64,000 nucleotides of DNA from Talpa occidentalis (GCF_014898055.3 NW_023601104.1:78041106-78105105), one strand, 5' to 3'; shown: positions 11,485-23,502, counted from the first letter of the stretch. Notes: a model not told the origin generated them from the sequence alone. Program-made: numbers and translations.

Positions 11485-11890
11485 ATAACCAAATGCTAAA
11501 ACCAACCTAAATGCACTTTAACCGATAAATAGTTAAATAAACCCATTACATCCATATACTAGAATACTACTCTGCAGTGAAGGGGAAAGTGTTATTCATA
11601 CACACAACCACTTGAATGGCTATCAGTGATATTATATTAAATAAAAGAAGCCAGTCTCAAAAGATTACAATCTTTATAACCCCATTTATATGAGGTTTTT
11701 GAATAACAACTTTGTTATGAGGGAAAACAAATCAGTGGTTGCCAAGAGTTATGAATAGTGTAGGTTGTGTCTGTAAAGAGATAACACAAAGGAACTTTGG
11801 GGGTGATGGAACTGTTCTGTATCCTGATTGTGGGAGTGATTATATGAATCTATACTTAAGACCAAAAAGGAAAAAAAGTAGTTACCACAT
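11485..11890 (+). repeat. Old L1 3'-end fragment
   Basis: 'ccaacctaaatgcactttaacc', 'actagaatactactctgcagtg' (about 11560) and later 'ggtgatggaactgttctgtatc' match the ORF2 end and 3' UTR of old L1 subfamilies in plus orientation. It is heavily diverged. Confidence 0.75.
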
Positions 11891-13119
11891 GGTAATTTAA
11901 AAGTAAAAATTGCATCTTTCTATCCAACTCCTCTGTGGTTGGCAGCATTCACAGAATCTGATATCAAAAATCAATCAGAAGGTCATGTAAGGTGTATATC
12001 AGATGATGTATCTACTTTCCCAGCTTTCTTCCTCCTCCTTTCATAATATGTGAGTCCTTACAAAAAATTGAAGCCCTGCCATGTTCAGATCTATTCCCAT
12101 CTAACAAAGCCAACACAAGAAAACTAAAACTCACAGATAACTTTTTATCATTCATGTTTTTGGTGTCAGCATCTTTCCCCCATACTAAACCTTATGTGGG
12201 TCATGGAGAATTAGGGAAATTGAGTAGACTTTCATGTATCCTCCAGAGGGGGTGCTGCCAAATAATGACATGATGGAGGGGCGGCAGCTAGGAGGAAAGA
12301 CAGCATTAAGGGCAGTGAAGAGCCTTTCCTGGATAACCAGCATTAGCAGACCCATCATAACCCTCCCGCCTTCTAATGTTCCCCCACTGTCACTGCACTA
12401 GTCTTCCAAAACAAACAGGCTGCACTCCATCATACCTGGTCATCTTGGGTGCCTCTGCCCAAGTTAACCAACCCAACTGCGCCCTCACTCCCCTGTCCAC
12501 TCCCCAAGGGGAACGTACATGTCATCAGTGGGCAGGACCTGAACCTGGGCATGGCCCTCCCCACTGGCATCAGAGGATCTGTAAGTGGGGGAAATTGTAG
12601 AGGGGGAGGCTGTGCAGGAATTCATCCAGAACTTGGGAACCTGGCTGAAGTTTGCCTATCAATAGGGATCATTAAACAAAAATATGTTGGAACATAATCT
12701 TCCCATGAAAACCCTAGGATGGCTGTTCTGCAACTCTGAACATACTGGGCACCCAGTCCCTGCCCACATCTGTCCCATATACCCACAGCCACCCCTCTGT
12801 CAGAAAACCCCCTTCTTATTTCACGCATTTTATGCAAAATGCTTTAACTCTGACTTGCCTACATCACTTCCCTGACACGACTGCCAGGAAGGGCCCTAGT
12901 GCCGAAGCATGCACCCCTCTACCCTGTGTCTCTCTTCCCCACATTTTCCATGTTCTAGAAAAAGTCCTAAACAAAAGCAAGACAGCACAGCTCCTGGTGT
13001 GTGTTATTGGATTTTTCTCTTCTCTTGCCTTAGTGTTGTGCTTTGGTGGTTGTAAAGAAAGGCATTAAAATCCTCTTCGAGGTTGAAGTTCTGCCTAAAA
13101 GTGGTTAGAAACTAAAACA

Positions 13120-13385
13120 TTTTCTTTTTAGATTTCAGAATTTTATTATCTTTCCTGATTATATATCCCTTTTGGAAAAATATTTGAACAGCAAAGAAAA
13201 TAACCTGCAATCGCTCTTCACTAAGCTTTCTTCCATACATACATTTTTTTCTTTTCCAAAAATGTCGAATCATACCATGCACATCATTGTGTAAGTCGTC
13301 TGTTTCTAAAATCATATATTCTAAGTGCATTGAGACACTTTCTATGTCAGTGCTAAGAATCTGATTTACTATCGTTAGTGGCTGC
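13120..13385 (-). repeat. L1M-like fragment, antisense
   Basis: AT-rich sequence with 'aaatgtcgaatcataccatgca' near 13259 and 'cactttctatgtcagtgc' near 13336 resembles old L1M sequence read on the minus strand. This is recognised by resemblance only. Confidence 0.5.
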
Positions 13386-14367
13386 CAGGTCATAACAGTG
13401 ACCTGGCTGTGTCATAATGTATTAACTCCTCTCCCCCGATTGACTGACATTCAGACGTTACACTCTTGGCTTCCTGTGAACAGTGGAAGAATCAAAGGAG
13501 TAGGGCTTGTGGTACTCATACACCAAACCTTGGTGATAACTGAGTTTACATGCAGTGATTGCCCAGGGAAGCTCCTTTTATATTAATAATCCACTAATGA
13601 GAGTAATCAATTAGTGTTGGCATAAGCTCTATGAAAATACATAGCAGAATGAGGGCTCCAGCCTTGCATTCCATCAGAATTAGGTTGATCATTAGGGGGC
13701 TGTCAAATACCCCCGCTCGTTGTCCCACCTTGCTTCTAGGCAAGTCAACAGCCTCAGAGGAAAGTGTGTGCCCTTCTACCTGTAAAGGCAACTCAGGTGA
13801 CTTTTCTTTCTTTCCGTTTTTGGGGGTTCCTTTCATGAACACCACAAACATAGGCTCTCCCTTTTTTCCACTTTCAAATCTGACTTTCAAGGATCAGGGC
13901 CTTTTGGTTCTCCTTTCCTTCCACCTTCCCAGCTTCCTGCTGAAAGGCGAGCCTTAGGAAATGCATTCTTGGTTTTGCTCTCTGAGCTGTCCAACAGGTT
14001 GCAATCCACCCCCGCTTCCATCCCTTCCCCAAATCCTGCATGAGTAGCCACAAACCATCCTCCCTCTCTTCAGTCCCCAGGAAAAGTGTTGTGTGAGTTG
14101 TGTTCTTGTAAAACACATATTAGAGGAATCAGGTAAGTCACAGAGACTTCAGACTGAATGGCTATTTAAATGAATATTAATAGTTCTGCTCTGTACAGCA
14201 CTGTTTGGTACAAAGTCAAATAGGGTTCATGTCCAGTGGGTTGAAAGTGAGGCCCTGCTATTTTGTTGAGAGTAACCAAAATAGATGGCTGCCTTGTAAT
14301 AAGCATGGGTGTCGATGTGCAACCTGCAATGATTAATACCTTCTCTTGGATTTTCATTTCTCATTAG

Positions 14368-14444
14368 GAAAACTTAGCAAGACTCCAGAGGGCCTTTGCA
14401 AGGAAGTGGGAATTCATCTTTATGCAAGCAGAAGCACAAGTAAA
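14368..14444 (+). CDS. RGS6: RGS6 exon: DEP helical extension, second part
   Basis: This 77-bp exon has acceptor ttctcattag (ends 14367) and donor gtaggt (14445). It reads ENLARLQRAFARKWEFIF then MQAEAQV, and ends two bases (AA) into a lysine codon. LARLQRAFARKWEFI is one of the best conserved helices of the R7 family. Residues here contribute to the interface with the G-beta-5 propeller in published R7 structures; that role is inferred by homology. Confidence 0.95.
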
Positions 14445-16918
14445 GTAGGTGAACTTCACAAGGTTGCATGAACTTTTCTTGCAAAAAGAAAATTTTGGAG
14501 GTGGTGTGAAAGTGGGGTGTTCTCCCACACCAGGTCAGCCATGGCTAGACACTCTAATCTCACGTGAGAGCAAAAATTAAGGTCAGGATGGATAAATTTT
14601 ATCTTTGCAACCAATGGCACTCTAAAATAATTTCTAAAGTCTATATTCCAGTAGGCAATGGCATGCCTCCAAACGCTGGTTATAAGAAGATACACCTATT
14701 TCCCAAAGAGATTGACAGTTGTTTTTCTGTGCTAAGAGGCTGGAAAGCATCTGGCCTACTTGATCTGTAGGTCTAGAGAGTTTGTCTTCAATGGAAAACA
14801 TGTTGAAGTTATGGGGAGGCCAACATCTCAGTCCCCCTCTTTCTCCCCTGGGAAAGGGTTCAGAATCAAAAAAAAAAAAAAAATAGCACAGATGTCAGAC
14901 ATTTGGAGCCCAAAATGTCAGCTAATTACTCATAAAAGCTAAATTATAGGACTTGATTTTGGATCTGTGACCACAGATCTTTACTGTGGAATTAAACTTA
15001 CCCATCCCAGACAAAGCTGAGCATCTGCAGTACACCACCACCCCCCACCCCCAACCAGGGCAGAGTTGACCCCTTTAACTTTACTGCATGTAGAGAACAA
15101 TCTGACCCAGAAGGATCCAAAAAGAATCCATCTGAGCTTCTTGATTTCTTCTTTTAAATCTGCCAATAATCTGTGTCTCTCTTCCTCTTCTGGAGGACCA
15201 GAGATAAAAGGAGGAGAAAAGTTGGAGTGTATTTTTCCCTCCTGCAGAGTATAGCAAAAATTCCTTCTTTACCACAGAAACATGAAAAGTGAGGAAAGAT
15301 GTCCCCAAGATTACACCCGTGATGTCAACCAGATCCTTTTAATTCTGGGAAATGGACTTGCTCAGACTGGGTCCTCTCGACCTTTCCAGCAATGGTTTCT
15401 GGTTTGGCTGGGATTGTTAACAGAAATGGGTTGGAAAATGCATATATTGTACAAAGATGAAAAATGATGTAAGAATTATATAAAATAAAATATTTTTTTT
15501 AAATACTATCTGTTGAGTACTTAAAAAAAAGAAGAAGAAAAAAAAGAAATGGGTTGTGGGAATTGGGAGTCTGAGCTGGGAGCAGGCGAGAACTTTTCCT
15601 CTGGGTACCCACTGTGTCTGGCGCTGACCTTAAGCACCCCCTCCTCCAGCACACCCTGGGCAGCATTGTAGCCACCAGTCTCAGGCAGTGTGGGGGAGCC
15701 TTGGCACTAGGTGTGGTCACAGCTGGAAATGACCTAGCCTTGTGCCAGTGGTGATATTGCACTCGTCTTCCCTTTGCAACCTCAGCCTTGCTTCCCCCCA
15801 TGATGTGAGTGGCCTGCTGACTCCCCCAATGCTCCCAGCAACTCCAGAGCAAGGCACTGGGTGCTGAGCTATACCAGGACCCTAACGCTGAAGGAAAGAG
15901 AAAGTGGGTGAGAAGGAAGCAGCATTGAGCCTGCATCCTCAGGAGCCACCCGGAAGCAAAGAGGAATGCTAATTTATACTTTCAGGACCAACTAGGGTCA
16001 CATGTTATCAAAGGAGGGGAAATTGTCACTTTGCACATATGTGGTATTTCTCGATTAACTTTTTTGATTAACTCTGTGATTACATTATAATTTGGAACAT
16101 TTAAGTACACAGTAATTATCACAAGAATCACTGGGTGATTATGGGTTTGTTTCAGTCCAGTAAACTAAAGTGCTCCCAAGAGAACCAAGTAACAGAAGTT
16201 ACAATACAATTAATCTCAGTTACATTTTACTTAGAAGGATAATATAAAGCAATGCAGACTTTTTAAAAGATCTCTTGTCTATGCTCCTGATCAGAACATT
16301 AAAAATCTGGCATTGTCGCCTGTCACTCCCCCTTTGTAATTTGTATCTTCCCAGCTGAGGCCACTGATATTTGCCTTCTGGATCTTCTCACCTATTAGGG
16401 CTATTACTCTGCTTTTTGAAAGCCAGATGGTTTAAGCGACTTTCCAAACACATAATTGCAGAATTTTGAAGACATTTCTACTGTCTCTGAATCTAAACTT
16501 TCAAATTTAAGATGAGACACCTCAAGCCTGTGGTTAGATTCTTTGTTATAATTTGTATATGCGGTATCCACTTGGATGGGGGTGGGTCCATGGATAATTA
16601 AGTCCTTAATCATCCAGATCCTAATCATTCAAGTGGACAGTTGCATGTGTGCATGCTTAGACCCACCACATTTATCACATACCTACGGTAGTTTGACATC
16701 TAGCCGAAAGCATAAGTACCTAAAACAAAGGTACAGACTTGAGGTTCTCCTACAGGGAGTTAACATCATATTTACAGCTGTGCAGAGAGCAGAGACCGCG
16801 TAGGTACCATGTCCCTGTTTGCACTGAACTTCTAGAAACAGGAGCAGAGAGCTGGGGCAAGCATCAGGAGGAAGTGCCAAATACAAAAGCCTCTGATTTC
16901 CTTTCTTTACTCTTTCAG
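14445..16918 (+). other. RGS6: RGS6 intron (2.5 kb)
   Basis: This intron has A-rich simple tracts at 14868-14883 and about 15480-15550. The open frame at 15499-15936 (minus) has no domain and starts in the A/T-rich tract. No interspersed repeat was confidently named. Confidence 0.8.
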
Positions 16919-17000
16919 GATTGATCGGAAAAAGGACAAGACAGAAAGGAAAATTTTGGATAGTCAAGAACGGGCCTTTTGGGATGTCCACAGGCCAGTG
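16919..17000 (+). CDS. RGS6: RGS6 exon: end of DEP helical extension
   Basis: This 82-bp exon has acceptor tactctttcag (ends 16918) and donor gtgaga (17001). One base completes lysine, then 27 codons run through [11 protein letters not shown] and [16 protein letters not shown] to phase 0. [13 protein letters not shown] is a family hallmark. The last codon GTG is followed directly by gtgaga, so a GT three bases upstream could in principle be used (loss of one valine). The downstream site fits the donor consensus better and restores the expected family sequence. Confidence 0.94.
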
Positions 17001-18730
17001 GTGAGAAAACTGCTTGGCTCTCCACTCTCTTTATTTTCCTCCTTCTTCCACTTAAAAGACTGCTTTTTGCCACAAGGTGTCTCATTCTTAAAATTGCTAA
17101 GCTTTGTGAAATTGCTTTTACCACTCATTCATATAATTTCAATAGATTTTCCAGAATGCATGTCAGTACCACCTTTTAAAAATTATCCTTCCATGAAAAC
17201 ATGGAATCAGTATAAGGGGCACTCTGAGAATTCCACCTGGGACCTTTGGACCTTAGAAGTTGTCATTCCCCAAATAAACAGTTTCCATTTTTCCTGACAT
17301 TCTGTTCAAAATCTTAGAATATTCTCTTTCAAATGCAGCCTATTCTCATTCTTCTCAGTTGTTATATCTAGAACATCTCCATGAACATTGGACTAGCCAA
17401 TATTGAACCATTGCTCCTTGGAGAATGAGAGTTAGATGCCTGTGAGCTCTGGACACAATATTTGTATAAACAGATTAGTACATAACTTTGTTTCTATTTT
17501 AAGACACTAGCTATGTGCTGTTGATTCTTTAACACTGACCCCCACAGGGTCATCAGCACAACTGGAGCCTGGAGGATGCTTCTCTAACATATATTTTTTT
17601 CTCCATAAGGCACATCCAGTCATCTTGTGCTTAGGAACCCTGGATAGCACCTCCGGCCTGTGCTTGGAGGTCATCTTAACCAGTCATACCACCAACAATC
17701 TCAAAAATGTGGGAAACGAGGCACCACTTAGACTGAAATGAGTGTGAAATGACGCTTAGTGTGAGATGCAGCCATCAGGCAGAGCCACTTTATCAGCCTC
17801 AGCTGAGCACATGCTCATGGCGGGCTCAGAATTGCGGCCGCTCAGGGCGAGTCCACAAACGAATGACCAAGAGTATTGACTTGGGGAGCAGGAGTAAATT
17901 TTATCAGGTGGACAAAGTCAGAAGTACAAACTCCTTGAAAAATGAGGTTCGACTGTATTTTTAACTTCATTTAAAGCAAATATTGTGTTCCCCTCATGAA
18001 ATGGAACTAAAAATGAATAAACTATTTTGGCCTTCCTAAAAGCCAGTGAAAAGCAAAACCAAAGAAATAATTCCCCATCCTGATATTGGAAGGTTTTTTT
18101 TGTTTGTTTGTTTTTTTTTAATAATGAACTTTTTCTCCGTAAAATCTTTTTTTTTTTTTTTTAAGATTTATTTATTTATACAAGCACTGGGTGCAGTCAG
18201 AAGCGCGGGAAGGTGAGAGAATTCACCAGAGTCAGAGCAGGGAGCAGAGCAGGCAGAAGGACCCAAGTACACTGCTGAGGGGAGCAGTGGGCGGCAGGAG
18301 AGGTCTGCGCGCCACGTGGGACCCTCTGCAGGCAGCTTTGCAACCCAGGGCTCAACCTCTGCACCACCGGGGAGATCGATATTGGGAGGTTTTTAATGTC
18401 TGGGTCAGTGAAGTGACAAAGGCTGTGGTGAAAAGACTTGGCCACTTTTTGAATAAGTTTACTCTTAGAAACTGTAGCTATCCCCTCTACCTATCAGCCT
18501 TAGATAGTATGAGGTAAGCTTTTATGTTTCATATGAGAACTCTGTGGAGGAATACATATTGGAGGCAAAACATCTTTGTAAAAAAATTATAAAAGGCAAA
18601 ATGGAAGTCATCGTGAATTATCTGTGATGGGAAAGATACCAGTTGGTTCTGATGGTGTCACTTGGGCTATATTGGAAGAGGAGTGATTTTTACTTAGTAA
18701 TTTATGTGATCATCTTTTTTTTTTTCTCAG
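17001..18730 (+). other. RGS6: RGS6 intron (1.7 kb)
   Basis: Unique sequence runs to about 18080, including an isolated GCGGCCGC octamer near 17835. A minus-strand tRNA-SINE with a compound tail (18099-18377) follows. The acceptor of the next exon is preceded by a long T run at 18714-18726. Confidence 0.85.
18099..18377 (-). repeat. tRNA-derived SINE with compound tail
   Basis: A minus-strand SINE of the 'gtacccagtgctt' subfamily. The target duplication gatattggaaggttttt (18082-18098) recurs at 18378-18394 with one mismatch. Read on the minus strand, the SINE ends in aaataaataaatctt and an A run. About 25 nt of unrelated sequence and a second A-rich run then follow before the duplication. 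The head is truncated or altered at 'ccaccggggagat'. Confidence 0.88.
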
Positions 18731-18805
18731 CCAGGTTGTGTGAACACAACAGAAATGGATATCAGAAAATGTCGACGTTTGAAGAATCCACAAAAGGTTA
18801 AAAAG
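18731..18805 (+). CDS. RGS6: RGS6 exon: linker start ([16 protein letters not shown])
   Basis: This 75-bp exon (25 codons, phase 0 to 0) follows a long T tract and ttctcag (ends 18730). It reads [16 protein letters not shown] then LKNPQKVKK. The chosen donor gttcgc (18806) is weak. A second GT (gttaaa at 18797) lies nine bases upstream and would drop VKK without breaking frame. The 3' choice keeps the VKK that I recall in RGS6. PGCVNTTE is strongly conserved with RGS7, and the basic stretch RKCRRLKN starts the variable linker between the DEP module and GGL. Confidence 0.9.
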
Positions 18806-20411
18806 GTTCGCTAGTTTAGCTGAATTAAAAATTCGTGATGTGAATAGCCCTTCCATTTCTGCTACTGTTCAAACTATAATTTGCTGTTTGGAATTCTACT
18901 GCATTTTATCCTTTGAAACTATTTCATTCATTTATCTTACAAATATTTATGCAGTTACTGATGTGTTCTTGGCACTGTTCTTGCTGCTGAAACACTGTGG
19001 CAAATCCTCACAAAGCCCATAGTCTGGCAGGGGATGAAAGGCACCAACAGGCAGCAGTGTCCAGGCTGTGTTGGAAACGCAAAGGATGTCAGGAGTGGGT
19101 GCGGGCACCAGAATGGGGGCTGCTACAGGGACTTCCCATGTGGGGTCACCATATAGTGAGGTTGAAGGGAGAGTAGCAGGTGTCTCTATGAAAGGAAAAT
19201 AAACGCGGAAAGTAGCAAAGTCTAACACATGAAGGTAAACTTGATGTTTGAAACAAATGGAAATCTGTTAGTGTAGTTTAATCTTCCAAACTCAAGTTAC
19301 CTCTTGCCCAACTATGAATGAGTCAAAGATCATGGTGTTTCACTATTGGAAATGCGTGGTAATGGTACACCCAAGGGTGTCACACTCAGGCCATCCCAAG
19401 TTGGTACATCCCACCCTTAGAATAACCTTAGAATAACACCATATTAGGAGGACAAAGCAGTCCTCCATAATATTAATTCCAAAAGGTGAGAGATGGGTCC
19501 CCAAACATCTGTATTTCTTGTCACGAGTAATCCTTTTACTCACTCATATAGATAAGATAAGAAATATAAACTTCTTGAATTTGCCTATATATTTTGTTCT
19601 TCACTAAGATAATGATGCCCACTGTATTATAGTTTATAATGTTAGTTTTAAAATGTCCTCATTTCATCTTTAAGGACCCCCAAAATGATAGTATTCCAGA
19701 ATTTCATGGAGCCCATTTCCACCCTTATCTGAGCCCTTCAGGGTTTTATAGATTTCAACTACACATTCGCAAAGATTATTTTTAATCTGCTCCCAAACAC
19801 AAAGAACAGCTTAAAAAGTAGCCAAAGCTGTGAACATGTAGAGAAACTGAGGCCAGGAGACTGTTTAACTGGAAAGGAAAAAATCTGAAACTCTGCCATC
19901 TCAAGTTTGCACCAGATGGGTGTGTCCCCTGTGGGCCAACAGAAAACCTAGAGATCTTTAGTGCATCATCTTTAGCAATTGTTCTTGAATTTCTTGTGCC
20001 TCAAAATCACCTGTGGGTATTTTGTGCAGGTTCCCAAACCCCAACCACACAGTTTCTAATTCAGTTACATGTGGGGTGGGGCTCTGCAATGTTCAGCTTT
20101 ACCAAGTATTTCTAAATGAGTCTTTGTACATGACCTAAGGACCATGTTTGTAGAAACACTGATACTCAAGGCGTCCATTTTCAGCTTAGTAAGAGGGAAT
20201 ATTTTCCAACAGCCATTACCCAAAGATGGGATGTGATGTCTCAAGAGGCAGAATTGCCATCATTGAAAAAATTCAAGCAGATACTGATCATTTCTTGTCA
20301 GGATGTCACAGAGGGGATTGGAAACATTGGATAAGTAGTCAAACTAGCTGTCCCAGGAGGCCCTCTTCTACATTCAGGGTACATGATTCTATGTTCTTGC
20401 TTCTTCTCTAG
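18806..20411 (+). other. RGS6: RGS6 intron (1.6 kb)
   Basis: This intron holds an L2/MIR-type remnant near 18920-19060 and a MER5A-like hAT element at about 19974-20161. The rest, 19070-19970, is unassigned. Confidence 0.8.
19974..20161 (+). mobile_element. MER5A-like hAT-Charlie element
   Basis: 'cctcaaaatcacctg' near 19999 and 'ggggtggggctctgcaatg' near 20074, ending in 'tagaaacactg', follow the MER5A plan of a short palindromic non-autonomous hAT transposon. It is diverged. Confidence 0.7.
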
Positions 20412-20507
20412 TCAGTGTATGGTGTGACTGAAGATGCCCAGTCAAGCCCTTTGCACATACCCAGTCAGCCAGTCAGAAAAACTACGAAGGAGGACATCCG
20501 GAAACAG
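20412..20507 (+). CDS. RGS6: RGS6 exon: variable linker and start of GGL
   Basis: This 96-bp exon (32 codons, phase 0 to 0) has acceptor cttctctag (ends 20411) and donor gtgaat (20508). It begins [19 protein letters not shown] and continues [13 protein letters not shown]. The first half is the least conserved part of R7 proteins. Compared with human RGS6 from memory it has several substitutions and seems one residue shorter around [15 protein letters not shown] begins the GGL helix and is conserved. The exon is symmetric, so skipping it would keep the frame. Confidence 0.93.
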
Positions 20508-21879
20508 GTGAATGAAGTGACTCCTGCACTCCCATGGGGAGGCATGGCCAGTTTAAAAATGCTTTGAATGTTCACCTCTGAAGGCTGTGGAAGCTTTGAG
20601 TTCCTGTAAACCACAGTGGAATCCAGCTGTGGGGCACTTGAGCCTTTGAGTCTGTGTGTGAACAACCCTGGAAGCTTGAGAGGGAAAACTTTCTGCTGCA
20701 TTCCTCCAGCAACTCTAGAGAAGGACATCAATGGGTGATCCCAGTGCCTTGGGTGACTGCTGTGGGAGCTGGAGGAGGGAGGCACTCAGACACTGTGGGG
20801 TCTTTAGAATTTTAATGCACTTCCAGAGCAAACCAGTGCCACACCACTGACTTTATGGCTATAGTTCAAAAGGAACATTTGAAAATAAAGAAACCCCCTT
20901 GTCAATGTCATTTCAATGCTACCTTGTTCTTGATGATGGGTTAACTGGTCAACCCAGGTCAGAAGTCAATATCTAATTATTACTCCTTTTTGGACTTTCC
21001 TAGTAATGAAGTAATTTTAGGATCTACTCTTTACATTATATCTTACTGACTTCTGGGCAAGAATTCAAAGGAATAAATTGTTAGGTGTCTGCCCATGACA
21101 AGTTTATTGTTGACTGGAGAAGAGGAAACAGGTGTATATAAAATAGCTGTGGAATGATTCTAATCTGCCATGTAGGCATGAAAAATGAGCAGAGGAAGGT
21201 CACTGGAGCTAGTTAAGCCAGATCCTTACAGTGTGTGTTCATTACTTGTCCATGCTGTTGCTAAATTTTGCAGTATACAGTCATACCTCAGAGATACTGC
21301 AAGTTTGGTTCCAGACCACTGCCATAAAGCAAATACTGCCATAAGAGTCACATGTTTGTTTGTTTGTTTGTTTGTTTTGTTTCTCACCACATGTATGCTT
21401 TACTGGAGTTAATTGTGCAATGGCATTATGTTTTTGAACATCAGTGTACATACCTCAATTAAAAATACCTTACTGCTTAAAAAATGCCAACCATCACCTT
21501 AGCCTCCTATGAGTGGTTCTCTTTTTGCTGGTGGAGACACTTGTAAAAAAAAAAAAAAAAGATGCAGTGTTTCAAAGCACAATAAAGCAAAGTATGATAT
21601 GAGGTATGTCTATGTCTATATATGCTCCCTTTCAGTTTGCAATTACTTTGGGGGATCAAGACTTTAGCTAGAACACAATACTGAAGGCTAAGTGACATAG
21701 GCTAAATTGAAGTATGAATCTTAAGTGTGGCAGAAAAATACAAAGGTGCTGAATGGTTGCTGAAGTGCAAAGTCTTTCCAGAAAAGGTATTTGGATCTTG
21801 ATGAAAATGTAGAATTTGAATTCTTGGGATAAATAGAGGTTTATCTTGGTCTTAACACCCCTGTTTTCTCTTCCCCCAG
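20508..21879 (+). other. RGS6: RGS6 intron (1.4 kb)
   Basis: Most of the 3' half is a Tigger-type MITE (21278-21612). Bases 20508-21270 show no recognised element. Confidence 0.85.
21278..21612. mobile_element. Tigger-type mariner MITE
   Basis: The left end CAGTCATACCTCA (21278-21290) is matched by an inverted right end tgaggtatgtcta (21600-21612), flanked by TA. Internal 'aaagcacaataaagcaaag' (21574-21592) is characteristic of Tigger ends. It is about 335 bp, non-autonomous and carries an internal TTTG run (21357-21380). Confidence 0.8.
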
Positions 21880-21941
21880 ATAACATTTTTGAATGCACAG
21901 ATTGACAGACATTGTTTAAAAATGTCCAAAGTGGCTGAAAG
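21880..21941 (+). CDS. RGS6: RGS6 exon: GGL domain, N-terminal helix
   Basis: This 62-bp exon has acceptor cttcccccag (ends 21879) and donor gtatgt (21942). It reads [20 protein letters not shown] and ends two bases into a serine codon. This is the long N-terminal helix of the G-gamma-like domain, which forms a coiled coil with the N-terminal helix of G-beta-5, as G-gamma does with other G-beta subunits. The [13 protein letters not shown] block is diagnostic for RGS6/RGS7 GGL. Confidence 0.95.
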
Positions 21942-22934
21942 GTATGTTTCCCCTCAATAATATTCCAGCTGTCTTCTAATGTAACAAAGGAGAAATGTCC
22001 CAGGGTCATTGCTAATAAATAATGCCAAGAGGCAGACCACAGTCATTTCTTAAACTGATGGGTGAAAAAACCACAGGCCCTGTGTTAGTACATCTAAGGT
22101 AACAGACCTCCCTTGAATGGTGTCAAGAAATCTTCTGTTGCTAAAGCTTTTCCAGGGAGGTGGCTATGGGTCCTTGTCAATCAAGGAAGAGCATCCTTAA
22201 AAGCTACATCATGCGCTTTTGCCTTCAGCCTCTTGATTAATTCAAATGGAATTGCTCTGTTCCCCTTTAAGCTATAAAATGCCTAGATTCACTTTATAGG
22301 ATGAAGGAAATTATCTGTGCCCTTTGAGGTGCTGGCTGCACAAACAGGAGGGGACTGGACCATCAGGAGGCGTTCCGCCTCCACACACCATCAACCACTG
22401 AACTGCATCGAATCAACTGGAAAGAAAATATTTGGCACCTCCAGCCTGGCTTGTGCAGGAGCATTTGTGCTACAATCTGCACCAGTAGCTGGTTCCACTC
22501 CGTTAACTCATGGGAGATTCAATTTTGTCAACTAAATAGTCTGTTTTTGAAGTCTCAGGAAAGAGGGGTGACCACCTGGGAATCTGTATGGGATAAGTCT
22601 GGTCAGGCAGCCTAATGCTGAGCGTTTGTTCATCCATATGCTACTGTTAAAGCAATGACAGATAGCTGAAGTATCAAGGGTTTAGGTGGGGTCTTAGCAT
22701 TTAGCATATCAGAGTGAAATGTTCTGTAAGCCTGGGTCATACAGGGGGCTGGTGTTTTCAGCCTTTCACTGCTGGCCCTGGGATGATTCATATTTTCTTT
22801 CTAGATAAATAACAGCAATGTGAGGCTAAGGGAAGCCCACTCCCCAGTCAAAAACCTGAATTAATGCCTGCCTTCGGGGAGTCACGGATATCCCTGGATT
22901 TGGACTCATGTCTCACAGGCTAGCTCACGTGTAC

Positions 22935-23153
22935 ACCAAAGTTCCTCAGTAGTGTCTCTATTGACATTCTGAGCCGAATTTGTTGCAGGAAACTGTCCTA
23001 TGCATTATAGGATATCCAGCAGCATCCCTGGCCCCTACCCAGTAGATATCAAAACTCCACCTCGCAATTGTAACCAAAAATGTCTCCAGTCATTACCATA
23101 CATCCCTAGGGATTGGGGAGGGGGTGGTAAATTGACCCCATTGAGAATCACTG
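22935..23153 (-). mobile_element. MER20 hAT element, minus orientation
   Basis: Read in reverse it begins near 'gattctcaatggggtcaatt', contains the inverse of 'gtctccagtcattacc' and 'ctatgcattataggatatcc', and ends by 'ctattgacattctgagcc'. This is the order of a MER20 element. MER20 copies are known to supply regulatory motifs in placental mammals, but nothing here shows activity. Confidence 0.85.
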
Positions 23154-23460
23154 ATATTCCTATTTTCCCTACTGCAAATGCTTCGGAGGGTTGCCTTGGC
23201 TGGAGCTCGCCTTTACACCAATTATTCTGGAGTCCCTGTTTTCTGCTAACTCCGTAGAAGCCACCTCACCCCACTATCAGTTAACCCATCATTAAGAAGA
23301 AGAGATTATTCGTACTCCCAGAGTACCTGGTTTTAATACTGCTTTTCAGATCTCACTGTGGTTGCCTTTGTCCCAGAAGAGTGCCTGTGAGTGAAATCAC
23401 TGGAATGATCTAAATTCCATTGGTGCCACGGCCTGTGAGGAACTATGAACTTTTTTTACC

Positions 23461-23502
23461 GCCCCCCCCCCAAAAAAAAAGAAAGAGAGAGAGAGAGACA
23501 GA
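23461..23502. repeat. Simple tract: C run, A run, GA run
   Basis: A poly-C run is followed by a poly-A run and (GA)n. It is low-complexity sequence and probably length-variable. Confidence 0.9.

Larger units (their letters stand above)
11422..14367 (+). other. RGS6: RGS6 intron (2.9 kb)
   Basis: This intron starts with an old L1 3' fragment in plus orientation (about 11485-11890) and has an antisense L1M-like fragment at about 13120-13385. The stretches 11900-13100 and 13400-14360 hold nothing I recognise. Confidence 0.8.

Noticed and set aside
12240..12262. Second CTCF-like motif (cagagggggtgctgcc)
   Set aside because: It needs an inserted base to align with the consensus, so it is too weak to report.
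15499..15936. 145-codon minus-strand open frame near 15.7 kb
   Set aside because: Low-complexity ends (FLFFLLLFFK-type from the A/T-rich tract) and no homology that I can recognise.
17830..17850. CpG island suggested by a GCGGCCGC site
   Set aside because: The surrounding few hundred bases have few CpGs. It is an isolated rare octamer.
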